Assembly: GCA_964420035.1 (NCBI GenBank) | Contig: CAYQQR010000019.1 | Coordinates: forward strand, 1-64,000 | Origin: CAYQQR01 sp964420035 | GTDB lineage: Bacteria; Bacteroidota; Bacteroidia; Bacteroidales; SM23-62 | DNA: 64,000 nucleotides | Direction of reading: 5' to 3' | Shown: one piece after another, positions 7,908 through 16,149 of the stretch | Layout: the number at the start of each line of letters is the position of its first letter | Position numbering within the stretch: the stretch's first letter is position 1 | Made by a program: the position numbers and the translations under genes | The notes under the pieces: generated by a model | Database searches by the model: none | Told to the model about the DNA's origin: nothing | What the model saw: the letters and a program-made list of their open reading frames with translations, nothing else

Positions 7908-8912
7908 TTATGTTTTATCGGATGCCTGGTTCACGGTGATGGCCACCAGGTTTACAATGTCGCTGACCGAACAGCCCCTGGACAAGTCGTTGATGGGTGC
8001 AGCCATACCCTGCAGTACCGGACCGACCGCTTCGGCGTGCGCCAGGCGCTGCACCAGTTTGTAGGCGATATTACCCACTTCCAGGTTTGGAAATACAAGC
8101 ACATTGGCTTTTCCGGCAATGCTACTTCCCGGGGCTTTTTTCCGGCCAATGGACTCCAGAATGGCCGCATCGGCCTGTAATTCTCCGTCGATCTTTAAGG
8201 AGGGCTCCATTTCCCTGGCTAATTCAGTGGCTTTTACCACTTTATCAACCATTTCATGTTTGGCGCTGCCTTTGGTGGAAAAGCTTAACATGGCTACCCG
8301 GGGCTCGAAGCCTGCAATGGCCCGGGTGGTTTTAGCGGTGCTGATAGCAATTTCCGCCAGTTCCTTTGCCGAGGGATCTGGATAAACCGCGCAGTCCGCG
8401 AAAACCATAACCCCGTCTTCACCGAATTGCTTGTCCTGCAGTATCATAAAAAAAGCACCGGAAACCACAGAGATTCCCGGCAAAGTCTTAACATACTGGA
8501 ATGCAGGACGCAACACATCCCCGGTGGCATTCATCGCACCCGCCACTTCACCGTCTGCATCGCCATTCTTGATCATCAGAGTGCCCAGGTACAAAGGATC
8601 GAGGATCAGTTTAGCAGCTTCCTCACGAGTCAGTCCCTTGTGCTTTCTGAGTTCAACCATCAGGTCGATATATTCTTCCTTCCGCTCATGCTCCTCAGGG
8701 TTGATGATGGTGGCACTTTTAATATCATCCAGTTTGTACTTTGAAGCGAATTCTTCAATCCTGGCGGGTGGTCCCAGTAGGATAAGCGCTGCTATTTTCT
8801 TTTTGATAATTTCATTGGCAGCTTTAAGAGTGCGCTCTTCCGTTCCTTCCGGAAGAACGATCCTTTTCTTGTGTTGGCGTGCTTTTTCTATTATCGATTC
8901 AATTAAAGTCAT
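7908..8912 (-). CDS. pta: Phosphate acetyltransferase
   Basis: A short-form Pta of 334 residues, without the N-terminal DRTGG/P-loop extension found in enterobacterial Pta, that converts acetyl-CoA and phosphate to acetyl phosphate. Recognisable segments are RIVLPEGTEERTLKAA at the N-terminus, GDADGEVAGAMNATGDVLRPA, MLSFSTKGSAKHEMVDKV, ELQADAAI and the C-terminal NVLVFPNLEVGNIAYKLVQRL. It is the first gene of the five-gene minus-strand operon, so the promoter should lie in the AT-rich stretch just above 8912. I see no good TAnnTTTG box there. It works with AckA to make acetate and ATP. Confidence 0.96.
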   Translation of the reverse strand: MTLIESIIEKARQHKKRIVLPEGTEERTLKAANEIIKKKIAALILLGPPARIEEFASKYKLDDIKSATIINPEEHERKEEYIDLMVELRKHKGLTREEAAKLILDPLYLGTLMIKNGDADGEVAGAMNATGDVLRPAFQYVKTLPGISVVSGAFFMILQDKQFGEDGVMVFADCAVYPDPSAKELAEIAISTAKTTRAIAGFEPRVAMLSFSTKGSAKHEMVDKVVKATELAREMEPSLKIDGELQADAAILESIGRKKAPGSSIAGKANVLVFPNLEVGNIAYKLVQRLAHAEAVGPVLQGMAAPINDLSRGCSVSDIVNLVAITVNQASDKT

Positions 8913-9170
8913 TGATTATCAATTAATTATACAACAAGAAGGAATGTCTTTAAAAATAGCGATTTTTCCCTATAGTTTTTTTGTTTCACAACATGATTTT
9001 AATCATTACGCGAAGCGGCACAAGATGGTTATCACCAAAAACCAAATGGCTTTACGTGTTCGGCTTCCGGCAAACCATTTTACAGCGGGTGTAAATGCCC
9101 TTGTAAAATTTGAGGCATTGCCCCGGGTCAATGAATTTCTCAAAAAAAAAACGGATATGTATTGAATTAC

Positions 9171-9286
9171 GCGAGCGCTTACCCCGCTGCTCTGCCGCGG
9201 GGTAAGCGAGCACCATTAAAATAAACAATGAATCGATGATTGGCTCCGCCCGGCTAAAGGTTCCTCGCGGCTTGCCGCGAGGAGAG
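9171..9286. repeat. Two-hairpin dispersed intergenic repeat, copy 1
   Basis: This 116-bp element has two perfect hairpins. The first is a 12-bp stem (CGCTTACCCCGC with its complement, ending near 9208). The second is a 9-bp stem TCCTCGCGG/CCGCGAGGA at 9262-9283 with a CTTG loop. The segments between and after the hairpins (GTAAGCGAGCAC, ATCGATGATTGGCTCCGCC, GGCTAAAGGT or GAGCTAAAGGT) recur in the same order at 22668-22782, with a different spacer in the middle. It resembles REP/BIME-type bacterial repeats in architecture. The rest of the 8913-9547 gap holds no gene I can support. Confidence 0.8.
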
Positions 9287-9547
9287 ATCAAGGGGAGCCC
9301 GGAACAAGTCCCGATGCAATCCAGCAGGCTGGCCGACCGGGTGCCTGTGGAATTCAGAGGAGGGTATCCATGAGATCCCCGGCTGCTGTTATGAATTTGC
9401 TGAACGTTTCAGGGATTCCGTGGGAAAGCTTTTCAGCGGGTTCATTACAAGACCGGCAGATAAGATATCCTAAAGCACGAACTTCTGTAAAAAGTAAAGC
9501 CCCCATTCCTGTAAAGTCGCTATCTTTAGCTTTCTTTCACGCGATAT

Positions 9548-12502
9548 ATGGAGACCGCGACGCTGAAAAACAGCTTAAGTGCACTTAAGAAGCATTTTGA
9601 AGGGGAGATCCTGGATGACCGGTACAATCGTTTACTCTATGCCACCGATGCATCGGCTTACCGGGAAATCCCCCTTGTTGTAGCCCGTCCAAAGTCAACG
9701 GAAGATATAAAGAAGCTGGTCCGCTATGCCCGGGAGCAGGGACTGACCCTTATTCCCAGGACTGCCGGGACCAGCCTGGCAGGACAGGTGGTAGGGGCAG
9801 GCATCATGGTCGATTTCTCGCGGCACATGACCGGTATTCTGGAAGTAAACCCTGAAGAACGCTGGGTCAGGGTGCAGCCGGGCGTAGTCCCGGATGTACT
9901 GAATAAAGTGCTTAAGCCCCGCGGATTATTCTTCAGTCCGGAGACCTCTACTTCGAACCGGTGCATGATCGGGGGCATGATCGGCAATAATGCCAGTGGA
10001 GCCCGTTCCCTGATCTATGGAACCACCCGGGATCATGTTTTATCCGTAAAGACCGTACTTTCGGACGGATCCGAGGCCGAGTTCGGTGCATTGGATCCCG
10101 ATGCTTTTGAGGACAAATGCCGGGGTGATAAACTGGAAAACGCAATATACAGGAAAGTACGTGAATTGCTGTCCAACAAAGAAAACCAAAGTTCCATTCG
10201 AGAAGGTTTTCCCGATTCTTCCCTGATCCGCCGGAATACCGGCTATGCCCTCGACATCCTGATTGAAAGCCGGATTTTTGACGAAAAGAAGGGGAGAAAA
10301 GGACCTGCTTTCAATTTTTCGAAACTCATCTGCGGGTCCGAAGGTACCCTGGCCCTGGTTACCGAAGCAAAACTGAACCTGATACCCCTGGTTGAGCTGG
10401 AGAAAGGACTGCTTTGCGTGCACACGCGGTCGTTGAAGGAGGCGGTGCAGGGCAACCTGGTCGCGCTGAAACACAAGCCTGCTGCAGTGGAACTCATGGA
10501 TAAGCTTATTCTGGACTGCACCAGGGAGAATATTGAACAGAGAAAGAATTGCTTCTTTGTTCAGGGGGATCCGGGCGCCATCCTGATCATTGAGTTCATG
10601 GACCAAGATATGCAGTCCATTCACCAGATTGCCAGGCTGGTGGAAAAGGATATGCGGGCTGCCGGACTGGGCTATCATTTTCCCCTGATCACCGGGGAGG
10701 ATATGTCGCGGGTCTGGAACCTGCGGAAAGCCGGATTGGGTGTACTTTCCAACCTACCAGGAGATGCAAAGCCGGTTTCTTTCGTGGAAGATACTTCCGT
10801 ACCGGTTCAAAAACTGGAAAACTATCTCGATGATTTTCAACAACTTATTGATCGCTATTCCCTGGATTGCGTCTATCATGCCCACATCTCCGTCGGGGAA
10901 CTGCACCTTCGACCGGTATTGAATCTCAAGGACCCGGAGCAGGTCAAATTGTTCCGGAAGATCGGGGAGGAATCGGCCCGCCTGGTAGGAAAATACAGGG
11001 GATCCCTGAGTGGAGAGCATGGGGACGGTAGGGTACGCAGTGAATTTATTCCGCTGGTGGTCGGGGAAATAAATTATCAGCTCATGCGGGAAATAAAACG
11101 CAGCTGGGACCCCGGGGGCGTATTCAACAGGGGTAAGATCACCGATCCCCAACCCATGCATGAGCACCTGCGCTATAAACCCGGACAGGCGACCCAGGAA
11201 CCTGAGACCTATTTCGACTATTCGGAATCAGGCGGGATCATTCATATGGCCGAACAATGCAATGGTTCGGGCGACTGTCGTAAACCGGCCCTGATGGGCG
11301 GGACCATGTGTCCCAGCTACATGGCCACCCGGGAAGAAGAAACCACCACCCGTGCCCGGGCCAACATCCTCAGGGAATTCATTTCAACTCCGGGACAGAA
11401 ACATCCCTTCGATCATAAGGAGATCTACAAGGTGCTGGATCTTTGTCTTTCCTGCAAGGGCTGCAAATCCGAATGTCCCTCCAACGTGGATGTAGCCAAG
11501 ATGAAGGCAGAATTTCTGCAGCACTACTACGACAGGCATGGCATTCCGCTCAGGGCCCGGCTCATCGCCTGCATCAGCCGTATCAACCACCTGGGAATGC
11601 TGGCCCATGGCCTTTTCAATACCCTGGTATCCAACAGCTTTACTTCAGGCTTATTTAAATACCTGCTTGGTTTTGCCCGGAAAAGAAGTATTCCAAAATT
11701 ATACAGGACCTCATTGAGGAAATGGGCCGGGGCTGAACTGGGCAAACTGAATGATGCCTTACCCGCCGATGCCGGCAAGGTAAACCTCTTTGTGGATGAG
11801 TTCAGTAACTACAATGATGTAGCGATCGGGATTAAGTGTATAAGGCTCCTGAACCGGCTCGGCTACAGGGTCACCCTGCCCGGACATGGGGTTTCCGCAC
11901 GTACTTATCTCTCTAAAGGTCTGGTCCGTACCGCACGGAAGATTATCCGGCAAAATATAGAAAGTCTGGTTGATGTGGTCGGCGAGGATGCGCCCCTGGT
12001 CGGCATCGAACCCTCCGGCATCCTGGGTTTCAGGGATGAGTATCCCGATCTGGCGGGTCATGCCTACCGCAAAGCGGCGCTCAAGCTGGCGGAACAAGCA
12101 TTGCTCCTGGAAGAATTTATTGAACGGGAGGCCAGGGCCGGGAGAATTACTCCCGACCAGTTCACCGAAGAAGCCCGGAGCATTAAATTGCACGGACATT
12201 GTCAGCAAAAAGCAGTGGCTTCTACGGCACCTACTGTGGCTATGCTGTCCCTCCCCGTGAATTATGAAGTCAGCGAGATCCCCTCCGGCTGCTGCGGCAT
12301 GGCCGGTTCTTTCGGATACGAGAAAGAACACTATGACCTCTCCATGAAGGTGGGTGAACTGGTCCTGTTCCCAGCAGTACGAGAGGCTGGTCCTGAAGAG
12401 CTCATCGCCGCGCCCGGAACCAGTTGCAGGCATCAGATTATGGATGGTACGGGCAAACAGGCGCTGCACCCGGCGGAGATACTTTACGCGGCTTTGAAAT
12501 AG
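9548..12502 (+). CDS. FAD-binding and Fe-S oxidoreductase, 2-hydroxyacid (D-lactate/D-2-hydroxyglutarate-type) dehydrogenase, YdiJ-like
   Basis: A 984-residue fusion. Residues ~40-220 form a PCMH-type FAD domain (RTAGTSLAGQVVG, GGMIGNNASGARSL) and ~250-540 the FAD-oxidase C-terminal domain, including HISVGELHLRP and SGEHGDGRVRSEF. Next come two ferredoxin-like Cys clusters, at about 571-590 (CNGSGDC...MCPSY) and 632-642 (CLSCKGCKSECP). A C-terminal CCG heterodisulfide-reductase-type domain contains GCCGMAGSFGYEKEHY near residue 913. This architecture equals GlcD plus GlcF in one chain, as in YdiJ. It oxidises a D-2-hydroxyacid and passes electrons to a quinone or other acceptor. Substrate is not decided by sequence; lactate, glycolate and 2-hydroxyglutarate are candidates. 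It converges on the symporter gene with no gap. Confidence 0.88.
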   Translation: METATLKNSLSALKKHFEGEILDDRYNRLLYATDASAYREIPLVVARPKSTEDIKKLVRYAREQGLTLIPRTAGTSLAGQVVGAGIMVDFSRHMTGILEVNPEERWVRVQPGVVPDVLNKVLKPRGLFFSPETSTSNRCMIGGMIGNNASGARSLIYGTTRDHVLSVKTVLSDGSEAEFGALDPDAFEDKCRGDKLENAIYRKVRELLSNKENQSSIREGFPDSSLIRRNTGYALDILIESRIFDEKKGRKGPAFNFSKLICGSEGTLALVTEAKLNLIPLVELEKGLLCVHTRSLKEAVQGNLVALKHKPAAVELMDKLILDCTRENIEQRKNCFFVQGDPGAILIIEFMDQDMQSIHQIARLVEKDMRAAGLGYHFPLITGEDMSRVWNLRKAGLGVLSNLPGDAKPVSFVEDTSVPVQKLENYLDDFQQLIDRYSLDCVYHAHISVGELHLRPVLNLKDPEQVKLFRKIGEESARLVGKYRGSLSGEHGDGRVRSEFIPLVVGEINYQLMREIKRSWDPGGVFNRGKITDPQPMHEHLRYKPGQATQEPETYFDYSESGGIIHMAEQCNGSGDCRKPALMGGTMCPSYMATREEETTTRARANILREFISTPGQKHPFDHKEIYKVLDLCLSCKGCKSECPSNVDVAKMKAEFLQHYYDRHGIPLRARLIACISRINHLGMLAHGLFNTLVSNSFTSGLFKYLLGFARKRSIPKLYRTSLRKWAGAELGKLNDALPADAGKVNLFVDEFSNYNDVAIGIKCIRLLNRLGYRVTLPGHGVSARTYLSKGLVRTARKIIRQNIESLVDVVGEDAPLVGIEPSGILGFRDEYPDLAGHAYRKAALKLAEQALLLEEFIEREARAGRITPDQFTEEARSIKLHGHCQQKAVASTAPTVAMLSLPVNYEVSEIPSGCCGMAGSFGYEKEHYDLSMKVGELVLFPAVREAGPEELIAAPGTSCRHQIMDGTGKQALHPAEILYAALK

Positions 12503-13933
12503 CTAAACCTTTAATTCTTCTCCCTCGGATCTGGCTATGACCACCGCACCGCAACTGTCGCTCCAGACATTCGTGGCCGTGCGGAACATATCCAGGATCC
12601 GGTCCACCGCAAGAATTAACCCGACCCCTTCCAGGGGAAGCTTAACGGCAGTAAGGATTACCGTGATCATGACCAGTCCGGCCATGGGTATGGCCGCCGC
12701 CCCGATGGAAGCCAGCAAGGCAGTGATCACAATGATCAATTGCTCCCCAAAATTCAGGTCGATGCCATAGGCCTGGGCAATAAACATAGCGGCAACACAC
12801 TCATACAAGGCCGTTCCGTCCATGTTGATCGTGGCGCCCAGGGGCAGGGTGAAACTGCTGATCTTGTTGGAGACCCCGCTGTTTTCCTCTACCGCGTTGA
12901 TGGTCAGGGGTAAGGTCGCCCCGGAAGAAGAAGTACTGAATGCCGTCAACAAGGGGGTGGACATATTGCTCATGTGCCGGAAGGGCCGTGCCTTGCCGAT
13001 GATCCTGACGATCAGCGGAAGGGTAATGAAAGCATGGATGGTGAGGGCCAGGACCACCGTGGCCATGTACATGCCCATCCTGGAGACCAGGTTGGGCAGA
13101 TCATCCTGGTCGGCCACCACCTCCGAGACGATCCCGAAGATACCCAGGGGGGTGAACAGGATTACAAATAAGGTGATCTTCATCATGACCTCGAAAATAG
13201 CATTGAAAGCCCTGGTCAACATTTCCCTGTAACGGGCATGAACGCGGGTGATGAAGAACCCGAACAGGATGGCGAAAAATATGATGCTGAGCATGTCGTT
13301 GGTGACAAAGGCCTGGAAAATGTTCTCGGGTACGATCTCTACCAGTAATTGCCCCAGGGATCGCTGTTTTTCGACCAGTCCCTCCACTTCCTTGGCAAAG
13401 TTCAGATCGGCGCCAAAACCCGGATTGATCAGGTTCACCAGGACCAGTCCGGTTATTATGGCAAAGGCGGATGTGAATATATAGTAGCCAATGGTCTTGA
13501 GCCCGAGGCGTCCCAGACTGCTTCCCGTTCCGATGTTGGTGACCCCGCTGATCAGGGATGACAGGATCAGGGGGATGATCAACATCTTCAGGGCCCGGAG
13601 GAAGACGTCTCCCATCCAGGATACTGCATTGATATGCGGATTGTAATAATAAGCCTGGAGCAGGGACGGCCGGTACCGGATTAATTCTTTCTCGGTCAGA
13701 TACTGCTCCAAAGCACCAAGAAAATTGTCCCGCGACTCATATTGCTCTTCAAGATTGGGCAGCACCTTCTTTTGAACACTTTCCGGGATCTCACGCCGGC
13801 TCAGTATCTTTTCCGTGTTGGCACTGTATTGATAACTCGTGGGGAAGATAATGCCGTAGATGACGGCAAGCACCAGGGCGATCAGTATCTGCCAGTGTAA
13901 CGCGGGAAGCTTGATCTTTCTTTTTCCTGCCAT
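12503..13933 (-). CDS. Dicarboxylate/amino acid:cation symporter (SDF/DAACS family)
   Basis: An inner-membrane secondary transporter of the glutamate/aspartate/C4-dicarboxylate family with about eight TM helices and two re-entrant hairpins. Diagnostic blocks are FSTSSSGATLPLTI (first serine-rich hairpin), LGATINMDGTALYE (TM7 NMDG motif) and the C-terminal VDRILDMFRTATNVWSDS. An extended hydrophilic loop of about 70 residues, rich in Glu/Arg/Tyr, separates TM1 from TM2; most family members have a shorter loop. I chose the ATG at 13933 (476 residues), since the reading to 13987 uses GTG and adds residues before a basic N-terminus. It ends against the 2-hydroxyacid dehydrogenase gene, which suggests a joint role in organic-acid use, but they are convergent rather than an operon. 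Confidence 0.92.
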   Translation of the reverse strand: MAGKRKIKLPALHWQILIALVLAVIYGIIFPTSYQYSANTEKILSRREIPESVQKKVLPNLEEQYESRDNFLGALEQYLTEKELIRYRPSLLQAYYYNPHINAVSWMGDVFLRALKMLIIPLILSSLISGVTNIGTGSSLGRLGLKTIGYYIFTSAFAIITGLVLVNLINPGFGADLNFAKEVEGLVEKQRSLGQLLVEIVPENIFQAFVTNDMLSIIFFAILFGFFITRVHARYREMLTRAFNAIFEVMMKITLFVILFTPLGIFGIVSEVVADQDDLPNLVSRMGMYMATVVLALTIHAFITLPLIVRIIGKARPFRHMSNMSTPLLTAFSTSSSGATLPLTINAVEENSGVSNKISSFTLPLGATINMDGTALYECVAAMFIAQAYGIDLNFGEQLIIVITALLASIGAAAIPMAGLVMITVILTAVKLPLEGVGLILAVDRILDMFRTATNVWSDSCGAVVIARSEGEELKV

Positions 13934-14172
13934 GCCTGTGGATTTGATTCCTACAAAGATAGAATTCCCCGTGATCTGTAAAGCCACGAGAATCGATTTT
14001 TCAGGACTTAAGGGACAGGAGGGATGGAAATAAACGATCCTCAGGAAGTTTTAAAAATGTTGAAGGGCCAAAGAGCCAAAGAGCAAAAGAGCTGAAGAAC
14101 TGCCAAACTGATAAATTCACATAGATGCTTAAACCCTTAGGTTCTTAATATGAACCTCCAAGGTATCATAGT

Positions 14173-14206
14173 TACAACTGTAAACACAACACTGACTACA
14201 ATTGTA
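14173..14206. promoter_or_regulatory. Pair of TACAnnTGTA palindromes (candidate BlaI/CopY-type operators)
   Basis: Two palindromes, TACAACTGTA at 14173-14182 and TACAATTGTA at 14197-14206, lie 24 bp apart centre to centre. They sit within a larger inverted repeat TAGTTACAA/TTGTAACTA (14169-14210). TACAnnTGTA is the core recognised by BlaI/MecI/CopY-family repressors. No such repressor is encoded in this window. The site lies in the 690-bp gap between the divergently oriented symporter and XRE genes. Elsewhere the gap holds CAAAGAG-type 7-bp repeats (14064-14095) and AT-rich sequence. Confidence 0.4.
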
Positions 14207-14545
14207 ACTAAAAAGGAAATTCCAAACAGGAGTAATAAACTTTTCACGGATGTAACCACCTGCAAAATCAAACATTGGGTTCGGATAAAATAGTATCATC
14301 TTAAAGTTCTCTATACCAGTATTTATTTACTTTTATTTATAGTTTACATTCAATCTCATGGCTTTAAAAGCCTGATTAATGTATATAAATGTGAATATCT
14401 TAAACAATTTCTATTGATTACCAGGTTTTTAAGTAATTTAAATGAAGTAGATGTAGAACCCTCCCGTGAAACAATCATTATTATTATAAATTGTTGATTA
14501 ATAGTATAATAATGATATAATAAGGGGAATAGCTGAATTACAGTG

Positions 14546-14614
14546 AATTCACAGATGTATACAGTTCGCTGCTGCATTAATTCACATATGTATTTAAAAT
14601 AGTTGTTACATTTG
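14546..14614 (+). promoter_or_regulatory. Candidate promoter with operator-like direct repeats for the XRE gene
   Basis: Direct repeats AATTCACAGATGTAT (14546-14560) and AATTCACATATGTAT (14579-14593) are 33 bp apart, about three helical turns. A TAnnTTTG box (TACATTTG, 14607-14614) ends 7 bp before the ATG at 14622, which would make the mRNA leaderless or nearly so. No clear -33 TTTG is seen, so repressor-controlled activity is a guess. Confidence 0.45.
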
Positions 14615-14621
14615 TGGTGCT

Positions 14622-15080
14622 ATGATCAGGGATCGTATTTTACAAATAATTAAAGAAGAGGGGGTTTCGTCGTCAGAATTTGCCGAAAGGATCGGGATAC
14701 AGCGTTCCAGTGTTTCGCATGTTTTATCCGGGCGCAACAAGCCCAGTTATGATTTCATTGAAAAACTCCTGCGTGCCTTTCCCGACATCAATGCCAACTG
14801 GCTGATTTCAGGGAAAGGAGAAATTTACAAGGCCCCCGGGTCCCATCAAAACCTCTTTGAATCACAGCCTTCAAGCGACCAGCAGCCAGCGACAAGCGAC
14901 CAGCAGCCAGCGACAAGCGACCAGCAGCCCGAGGCCAGACACCAGCCCCCGGCCTCGCCCGCCGAAGCTTCAGCGAAGGAGGGAGACCGGCAACCACCCC
15001 CCGGCATCAAGAAAATCATGATCCTGCGCGACGACGGTACATATGAGGAATTTCATCCTCAGAAATCTGACAAGGATTAG
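14622..15080 (+). CDS. XRE-family helix-turn-helix transcriptional regulator
   Basis: Residues 1-65 are a Cro/CI-type HTH: RILQIIKEEGVSSSEFAERI, the recognition region IQRSSVSHVLSGRNKPSYDF and then FIEKLLRAFPDINANWLISG. This N-terminal block is common in Bacteroidota regulators. The remaining ~85 residues are low-complexity, with three near-identical SDQQPAT units (2.8 copies of a 21-bp DNA repeat at 14872-14930). A Pro/Ala-rich stretch follows, coded by a palindromic GCCGAAGCTTCAGCGAAGG segment. The protein ends in the short conserved-looking tail KKIMILRDDGTYEEFHP. The linker probably varies between strains. The gene is 20 bp upstream of pyrD, but regulation of pyrD is not implied by sequence. 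Confidence 0.88.
   Translation: MIRDRILQIIKEEGVSSSEFAERIGIQRSSVSHVLSGRNKPSYDFIEKLLRAFPDINANWLISGKGEIYKAPGSHQNLFESQPSSDQQPATSDQQPATSDQQPEARHQPPASPAEASAKEGDRQPPPGIKKIMILRDDGTYEEFHPQKSDKD
14872..14930 (+). repeat. 21-bp tandem repeat within the XRE gene
   Basis: Two exact copies and a partial third of a 21-bp unit starting CAAGCGACCAGCAGCCAGCG lie in frame in the regulator gene, encoding repeated SDQQPAT. The unit length is a multiple of both 3 and 7, so copy-number change would keep the frame. Confidence 0.9.
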
Positions 15081-15081
15081 T

Positions 15082-15089
15082 TATCTTTG
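15082..15089 (+). promoter_or_regulatory. TAnnTTTG promoter box (TATCTTTG) before pyrD
   Basis: TATCTTTG at 15082-15089 matches the Bacteroidota -7 consensus and lies 11 bp before the pyrD ATG, directly after the XRE stop codon. No TTTG was found at the expected -33 position, so it is only a plausible promoter. Confidence 0.4.
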
Positions 15090-15100
15090 CCAAAAATTTC

Positions 15101-16126
15101 ATGTACCGCTTTTTCATACGCCCCATATTATTTCTTTTCCCTCCCGAATTCATCCACAATGTCATTACCAACAAGCTCAGGATACTGGCGGTAATACCGG
15201 GCGTGAAGGGGATATTGCGTTCCCTGTATGCTGCTCGGAACTCCAAACCGGTGGAAGTAGCCGGATTGAAATTCCCCAATCGGGTCGGACTGGCAGCCGG
15301 ATTCGATAAAAATGCAAAATACTTCAGGGAATTGGCTTGTTTCGGTTTCGGGCATATAGAGATCGGCACCCTAACTCCCCGGGCCCAGCCGGGGAACCCC
15401 AAGCCCAGGTCTTTCCGCCTAATTAGGGACAAAGCTTTGATCAACCGGATGGGATTTAACAACGAAGGGGTAAAAGCTGCAGTCCGGCGGCTCAAAAAGA
15501 GAGGTTCCAAAGGCCTGGTCCTGGGGGGAAATATCGGTAAGAACACGGCTACCAGCAACCGGGAGGCCATTTACGATTATGAAAAGGCCTTTGATTTGCT
15601 TTACGATCATGTGGACTACCTGGTGATAAACGTTTCCTGCCCCAATACAGGCGATTTAACGGATTTACAGGACAAAACACTGCTGGAGCGGATACTTACC
15701 CGCCTGATGGAGATAAAGTCTGCCAAAAGCCCTAAAAAGCCTGTTTTTTTGAAGATATCACCCGACCTAAGCGACAAAAGGGTCATGGAAACCGTTGAAC
15801 TTACCATGAAATGTAGTCTTGACGGCATTGTGGCCACCAATACCACGGCAGAACGTTTAAATTTGTCAACTCCGGAAGAAAAACTCGAAAGAATCGGTTA
15901 TGGCGGTCTGAGCGGTACACCCATCCGCAATCGGTCTACAGAAGTAATTAGAATAATTCACAACTATACACAAGGCCGGCTGCCCATCATAGGGGTCGGG
16001 GGGATCATGGGCGCGGAGGATGCCCTGGAAAAGCTGGAAGCAGGGGCCAGCCTGGTCCAGGTATACACCGGTTTTGTATACACCGGGCCCTCCCTTGTAA
16101 AGAAGATTCTGAAAGCATTGGATTAA
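15101..16126 (+). CDS. pyrD: Dihydroorotate dehydrogenase (quinone), class 2
   Basis: This enzyme oxidises dihydroorotate to orotate in UMP synthesis, passing electrons to membrane quinone through FMN. Residues 1-45 form the class-2 N-terminal membrane-associating helix region (MYRFFIRPILFLFPPE). The barrel follows with FPNRVGLAAGFDKNAKYF, the signature IGTLTPRAQPGNPKPR, NRMGFNNEG, NISCPN-like NVSCPNTGDL, and KISPDLSD. FMN phosphate-binding segments are GGLSGTPIRNRSTEVI and IIGVGGIMGAEDALEKLEAGASLVQVYTGF. Length (341) is typical. It is preceded 20 bp upstream by the XRE regulator gene. Confidence 0.96.
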   Translation: MYRFFIRPILFLFPPEFIHNVITNKLRILAVIPGVKGILRSLYAARNSKPVEVAGLKFPNRVGLAAGFDKNAKYFRELACFGFGHIEIGTLTPRAQPGNPKPRSFRLIRDKALINRMGFNNEGVKAAVRRLKKRGSKGLVLGGNIGKNTATSNREAIYDYEKAFDLLYDHVDYLVINVSCPNTGDLTDLQDKTLLERILTRLMEIKSAKSPKKPVFLKISPDLSDKRVMETVELTMKCSLDGIVATNTTAERLNLSTPEEKLERIGYGGLSGTPIRNRSTEVIRIIHNYTQGRLPIIGVGGIMGAEDALEKLEAGASLVQVYTGFVYTGPSLVKKILKALD

Positions 16127-16149
16127 TATCTACCCGGGGAGTCAGGTCT

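Noticed and set aside
8431..9165. 244-residue plus-strand ORF across the start of pta
   Set aside because: It is antisense to pta for most of its length, and the pta reading has all family motifs.
9370..9588. 72-residue plus-strand ORF before the 2-hydroxyacid dehydrogenase
   Set aside because: It overlaps the dehydrogenase start and has no recognised motif. A nearby frame (EIPGCCYEFAERFRDSVGK) looks somewhat protein-like but is too short to call a remnant.
14356..14577. 73-residue minus-strand ORF in the AT-rich gap before the XRE gene
   Set aside because: AT-driven composition, no ribosome-binding site or domain; it overlaps the operator-like repeats.
14872..14930. CRISPR-like array
   Set aside because: Units are contiguous 21-mers without spacers and code in frame; no cas genes are present.
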